Shown: positions 59,501 to 64,000 of the stretch, piece by piece
Layout of the letters: every line of letters begins with the position of its first letter
How positions within the stretch are numbered: the stretch's first letter is position 1
Origin: Reticulitermes speratus
Taxonomy: Eukaryota > Arthropoda > Insecta > Blattodea > Rhinotermitidae
DNA: 64,000 nt
Direction of reading: 5' to 3'
Assembly (NCBI GenBank): GCA_021186555.1
Contig: JAJKFL010000003.1
Coordinates: 29,810,908 to 29,874,907 of the forward strand
The notes under the pieces: generated by a model
What the model saw: only the letters and a program-made list of their open reading frames with translations
What the model was told of the DNA's origin: nothing
The model's database searches: none
Translations under genes and position numbers: made by a program

Positions 59501-60200
59501 CAAACATCACTGTGGTGACACAATCAAGTGACACAAAATAGGCAGCACATCTAGCACGCATTAAAGAGATAAGAAATGCACAAACAGTTGTAGTAGGAAG
59601 CCATGACGGGACGATACTGCTTTGGTAAGGATAATGATATTGGACTGGATTCATCTGGCTCACGACATGCTCCAGTAGGGGGCTATTTTCAATCCGGTAA
59701 TGAAATTCCGGATTCCAGAAAACGCGGGCAATTTCTTAATCTATAACCTATCAGCTTTTCAAAAACACTTCTAATTGAAGTTAATTAAACGTGGTCGAAC
59801 AGCGGACAGCGAACACGGATAAGTGGTACGTCACTTCTTTCCCCCCTCCCCTCATTCTCACAGTGTACAGCGCTACTTAGGTATATCCATTTTTCTTCTG
59901 TCCGTTTCCCTCATCCGTAAAGGCGACTACTGTCCCAGTCATGTCTACAACGGTCCGTCAGCTAACGTACTGGAACTGAAAAAGTTGCACAAGGTCACCA
60001 TCTTGTTGTTTCATGTAAAGAAACCTTAACAGAAGTTTCAGACCCACACATTAAGGAATTTAGTGTCACAGTAAACGTCACAAGTGCCGTTGCCATCGCC
60101 AGTGCTCAATCCGTTGGCGTACCACAATTAGTAAAGAAAGTTTCATTTCAGTGGGCCAGGTTCTTCGTTGAAACAGATATACACTCACCCAGACAGAAGA
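56570..60200. other. Unassigned sequence, no gene recognised
   Basis: TAGGCCTA lies at 56550-56557, at the end of the array. Frames up to 97 codons are unrecognised. No shared repeats or tRNA-like boxes were seen. Confidence 0.45.
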
Positions 60201-60204
60201 CAGA

Positions 60205-60312
60205 AACGTTTTTAACGACAGTATCAGGTGTTAAGATTATATAGCGTTGGTGGAAGATGAATTAATTATCAGAATGAAGTACTGGTGGAATAATACTTAC
60301 GAAGTACTGAGA
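60205..60312 (-). mobile_element. SINE S4, middle fragment
   Basis: TTAACGACAGTATCAGG, AGATTATATAGCGTTGGTGG, GAATGAAGTACTGGTGGAATAATACTTACG aligns with 43740-43825. The tRNA-like head is absent. Confidence 0.45.
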
Positions 60313-60340
60313 GCACATATACATGAGCACACGCAAGCGC

Positions 60341-60400
60341 ACGCGCATACATACATACATACATACATACATACGTACATACATACATACACACACATAC
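60341..60400. repeat. (CATA)n microsatellite
   Basis: About fourteen tetranucleotide units with a few CACA and CGTA variants. No LINE sequence abuts it, unlike the array at 22081. Confidence 0.93.
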
Positions 60401-60404
60401 ACAG

Positions 60405-61610
60405 TCTTATGTATCCTATAAAACAACTTTTTCGAAACTGTCCTAGAATTAATGAATTGATGACTAAGGTAATCTGCACAATTTAGTAATCACTCTCTCT
60501 CTAATGAAGTAAACACCGAGCATTTGAATAAAGCGGTTAACATATCTGACTCATATACCGGATGCATTCGAGTCGAACCTCGGGCCGGTTACCAAATATC
60601 CTGGGGCGGGGTTTTCGTAATTTCGCTCATCCCATCAGGCAAATTCCAGGATATTACCCCCAATTACATCACAACTGTTTCCTTACACATTCTTTCTAAC
60701 TCACAACTCATTAAATCATCCTGCTACTAGGTATTTTGTGAGCTTACTCTGAGATACTGGCAGAGTCGTTAAAGAAACCATAAATAAAACAAACCAAGAT
60801 AGAGCTGTGAGTCAAGAATTTCCGTCTGAGACAGCAAGCCAGCAAATAAATCATTCACAATTATTAGTAACAAACACAGTAATAACTATTAATTTGAGCA
60901 TTTGGGATAAATTTATTAAACATTAAATGAAAAATAATCACGTCATTAGCAAGTAAAGAGCGACAGGTGCAGATTCGTGACCCCTGCCAAGTGTCACAAA
61001 GGGGGCCACTGCAACGCATAAAATTTGGTTTAATCAGAAGTAGGCCTACTTGTCAGCGATGAAATAGGTAGAAGAGCCTTAGTGCAATTCGAAAAATAAT
61101 TAAATTACCAGCCACTGAAAAGTGATGGGTTTGGCTGTTGTTTTAAATCTAGAGCACAGTTCTCCAATCGCGTCCCACCAAGTTGTATTATGCAACCCGT
61201 GGCTACGTTTGTAAATTATTATGTATATACTATAGAAATAACACAATAATTTACGCGGTTAGGTATGCCGCTTATTGTTATTCTTCAAAGTACGGCCCGC
61301 GAGCCAACCCAAAATAATGGGTGTGGCGCTTTGCCATAAAAAGTTTAGATGCCCATGATCTAGAGTAATTTAGAGCCCTTTAGTTTTTGAAAATTCGTTA
61401 AAGGAATTTATTATAAGTCCAGCTAACTTCATACAGGAGAGTTCTTTTTTGAATATATAATGGTCGCTTATCTACACAATTAATTCTCTGTCTTTTACAC
61501 AACCCGAAAATTAATTTGTGTGTTCACAGCAGCCCGCCCATTGGACTCTATCCTGCCCCAATTGAACCTAGCTCTTATACTCATACCTTATTCGTGTAAG
61601 GTCAATTTTG
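60405..61610. other. Unassigned sequence, no gene recognised
   Basis: AT-rich, with TAGGCCTA at 61041-61048. Nothing else supported. Confidence 0.5.
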
Positions 61611-61614
61611 TACG

Positions 61615-61700
61615 GTACTCCCCCTATGAAATGAGTAGAGCTATACCTCTGCTCCTCTTGTACGCCTTCGTGGCGTGGACCTGTGGCCAGGTTTCCCAAG
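61615..61700 (+). mobile_element. SINE S1, 3'-end fragment
   Basis: GAGTAGAGCTATACCTCTGCTCCTC followed by GTACGCCTTCGTGGCGTGG matches the last part of plus-strand S1 before its tail. Confidence 0.6.
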
Positions 61701-61704
61701 GAGT

Positions 61705-63180
61705 CCATTCCATTTGGATTTCAAGGTTTCATTTTAAACACTTTCTTTTCCAATGTTGGATGAAAAATGCAGTTAGAGTCTACATCTCAATTACACCCTT
61801 TTGAAATCACCCACAATATGCAAAATTAAAACAAGAAATAAAAAAAGTGAAAAGTTATGACAGACAAGCGACATACACAGCCGTAAGCACATACGAGCAT
61901 GCATTTTGATAGCCAACGATCCAATTAAATTCATGTTATTTTTAACGTCAACATTTAGACCTACACTAGGGTGAACTGTTTCATATGCAGTGTCCATTAA
62001 TATGGGCACAGCGTGCAAACGGTCCCCAGCATTTCGCCGGTTCCTGAATTCCTGTCCGGTAATTCCGCAGTGAAGCAATCTGACTCGCATTTTGAAGGTT
62101 TTCAGAGCGACCGCGACAACGTCTGTTTGCGAGTTTTTTTTAGTGCTTCTAGTGATAGTCGGAGTAAATCTTAAAATGGTATAGATTATATCTAGGCCTC
62201 AATAAATTCAGTACAGCCGATGTTACCTCCTTGAGCCCTTTCTTCGGCAGGACAAAGCAAATTAATTATATCTCTAAACATGCTGGTAACCGTTAAGTCG
62301 TCTGTGACAATGAAGAAATGTCACGTGCCATGCTTAGCTCCACTTTCATCTGAGAATTGTGAGGGCATACATAAGCACCGTGCTGCAGACAGATATGCCT
62401 CATCCCTCCGCAAATTTAAATTGCTCGACATATACGACTATGTAAGTAAGTAGGAATAACGATTGAATGAACGAATCAATGAGTGAATGAATGAGTGTAT
62501 GTATGTATGTATGTATGTATGTATGTATGTATGTATGTATGTATTCATTTATTTATAAATGAATGAATGAATAAGTGTACATATGTATGTATGTACGTAT
62601 GAGTGAATGGATTAGTGTATGTATGTATGTACGTATTTATTTATATATTTATGAATAAATGTACGTATGCATATATGTATATGTAAGTATGTATGTATGC
62701 ACGTATGTATATGCTACAGCGCTCTGTTTTTCTAGAACATTTCTGCCGTTACTCGAACGGTCGACACGCATAACGCACCGCCAAATTTGCGAATTTTGAC
62801 ATGTGTGCCGGTACACGCACAGGCGCGTATCGGGTGAAAGAGACGTTGTGTATCTTATATACACACACAGGCGTATACAGTTTTAGTAATTAGTGTCGTC
62901 GGTGGTCCTCACCATCATTTAAACGGGTCATAAGGCCCGAAGATCATCAGTTGCCTTCACTGCATTTAAATTTAAATTAAAGCTTTATTTCCATTGACAG
63001 TATACATAAATCAGCCATACAGCCTTTACTGCATAAAATATTAACAATTGCAGGGATATGTAAGAAAAATGGCCAACTTTGTTGGGACACAACTGGCGCG
63101 ATGCCTTGGCTTGAGGTTAAACTGCTATTTTCAAACACCTTCGTGCATAACATATAACTGAGAATGATAATACCGTATCT
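61705..63180. other. Unassigned sequence with (GTAT)n arrays
   Basis: Compound (GTAT)n and (GAAT)n arrays cover 62480-62710. The minus strand at 62960-62895 reads CTGATGATCTTCGGGCC...GACCCG but lacks a following GAAAC. The 99-codon minus frame 61791-62090 is unrecognised. Confidence 0.5.
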
Positions 63181-63181
63181 T

Positions 63182-63478
63182 GGGGCCGGGATAGCTCAGT
63201 CGGTAGACTGCCCAGGCTACGGGCTGGGAAACCGACAAGCCGTGATGAGATTGCCGGCTGGGGCATGACATTTTTCTGTACTCCAAAACGTCCGGAGCTG
63301 CTCTGGGACCCACGCAGCTTCCTATTTGATGGGTACCCGGGGATCTTTCCCGCGAGTAAAGAGGCCGAGGCGTGAAACTGACCGCTCACCTCCACACAGT
63401 CCCAAGGTTAAGAATTAACTGAGCTATAGGCCTACATCCACTCCTCCATACGACTTCATGGCGTGCAGAGGGACAGCT
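63182..63478 (+). mobile_element. SINE S1, full copy with canonical A box
   Basis: GGGGCCGGGATAGCTCAGTCGGTAGACTG has the canonical tRNA A box (TAGCTCAGTCGG, 63192-63203). The B box region has decayed (GTGATGAGATTGCCGG). The body follows: GACCCACGCAGCTTCC, GATGGGTACCCGGGGATC, GAGTAAAGAGGCCGAGGCGTGAAACTGACC, CCAAGGTTAAGAATTAACTGAGC. It also carries a TAGGCCTA at 63427-63434. Confidence 0.82.
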
Positions 63479-63479
63479 C

Positions 63480-64000
63480 CGAACTTCACAGCACCTCTTC
63501 GATTTTAGAAACACAGAACAGGTGTTACTGCTGGAAAACGTTTGACGTCCTGGTAGTAATAAAGGATAATTTAAGACCATTTCTACAGCACAATGTAAAG
63601 CATATAAGGTATAGGTCTTCGTAAGACATTACAATTTTGTGAGTCGGTGCATTATAAATTTCAGACCCTCTGACATTTGAATGAGTAATTTGTTCACCAC
63701 ACCTGGACAATATTCCGGCGTAACATAGTGGGACCTATTTCTCCACTGCCTATCCGCCACATCAACAATACGTGGTCTACCATTCCGCCACTGCGGCGAC
63801 AGGACAGCCATTTCCACCTTGCGCTGAACTGTGTCTGGAAGCATGCATATTAATGATGCAGGAAACAAGCGACGGTACCTTGGTGTGGCTCCTCGGGAGG
63901 CCCCAAGACAGGACTGCTGCCAGCAGTTGCTATTGACACCGCCGGGAGAAAAAGAGGTGCATACTGCCACAGCCACGATGGGAGGGAAATGTGGCATGTT
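63480..64000. other. Unassigned sequence at window end
   Basis: A 122-codon minus-strand frame (63629-63997) begins near the window edge. Its composition is fairly ordinary, but I recognise no domain. It could be part of an element or exon that continues beyond the window. Confidence 0.4.

Noticed and set aside
60341-60400. LINE 3' tail like that at 22081
   Set aside because: No LINE-like sequence flanks the array on either side.
62895-62960. Hammerhead motif on minus strand with CTGATGA
   Set aside because: CTGATGA and a GGGCC/GACCC-like hairpin are present, but GAAAC is replaced by GTTTAAA.
63182-63260. tRNA gene with canonical A box
   Set aside because: The B box is degraded and the S1 SINE body follows.
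1-64000. CRISPR array, bacterial operon or phage
   Set aside because: No regularly spaced repeats with unique spacers and no prokaryotic gene layout. Element types are eukaryotic.

Overview
This window looks like a repeat-rich, AT-rich stretch of a large arthropod genome. An insect is most likely, and among insects a cockroach-type (Blattodea, Periplaneta-like) genome fits best. That guess rests on remembered similarity of the LINE peptides and SINE families to cockroach sequence and could not be tested here. I recognise no host protein-coding exon, rRNA or functional tRNA. Almost every long open frame is a chance frame, a repeat or a SINE. The best description is an intergenic region or a very long intron filled with old transposable elements.

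The largest element is a degenerate non-LTR retrotransposon on the minus strand (about 22080-24560). It carries a linker, reverse transcriptase and C-terminal region and ends in a (TGTA)n-type tail. Two short RTE-like C-terminal scraps (25660-25925 plus strand, 27077-27304 minus strand) come from a second LINE lineage. At least four tRNA-derived SINE families are present. S1 is the commonest (twelve copies or fragments), with S2, S3 and S4 in lower number. Several copies still show target-site duplications. One S3 copy (8686-9213) has been split by what looks like a polyadenylated retrocopy. A 480-545 bp interspersed family, R1, is present five times. Fold-back structures are frequent.

The most interesting signal is a set of hammerhead-ribozyme-like motifs: plus strand 34290-34356, minus strand 11024-11088, and minus strand 14404-14446. 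Each has the CTGANGA core, a stem II hairpin, GAAAC, a short stem III, a UH cleavage site and a stem I that pairs back. Two decayed relatives lie at 35839-35900 and 40871-40920. This is the arrangement known from Penelope-like retroelement termini. A looser module, CTGAAGATGG-hairpin-GAAAC, recurs in many fold-back arms.

Tandem arrays include a 40-bp minisatellite (46461-47060) with an 80-bp AB higher-order period, and an 87-bp repeat (55936-56560) that is a trimer of a 29-bp unit and so stays open in two reading frames. The 8-bp palindrome TAGGCCTA occurs at least 12 times, far above what base composition predicts. A CpG-dense patch at 32882-33098 is the only candidate promoter-like region.
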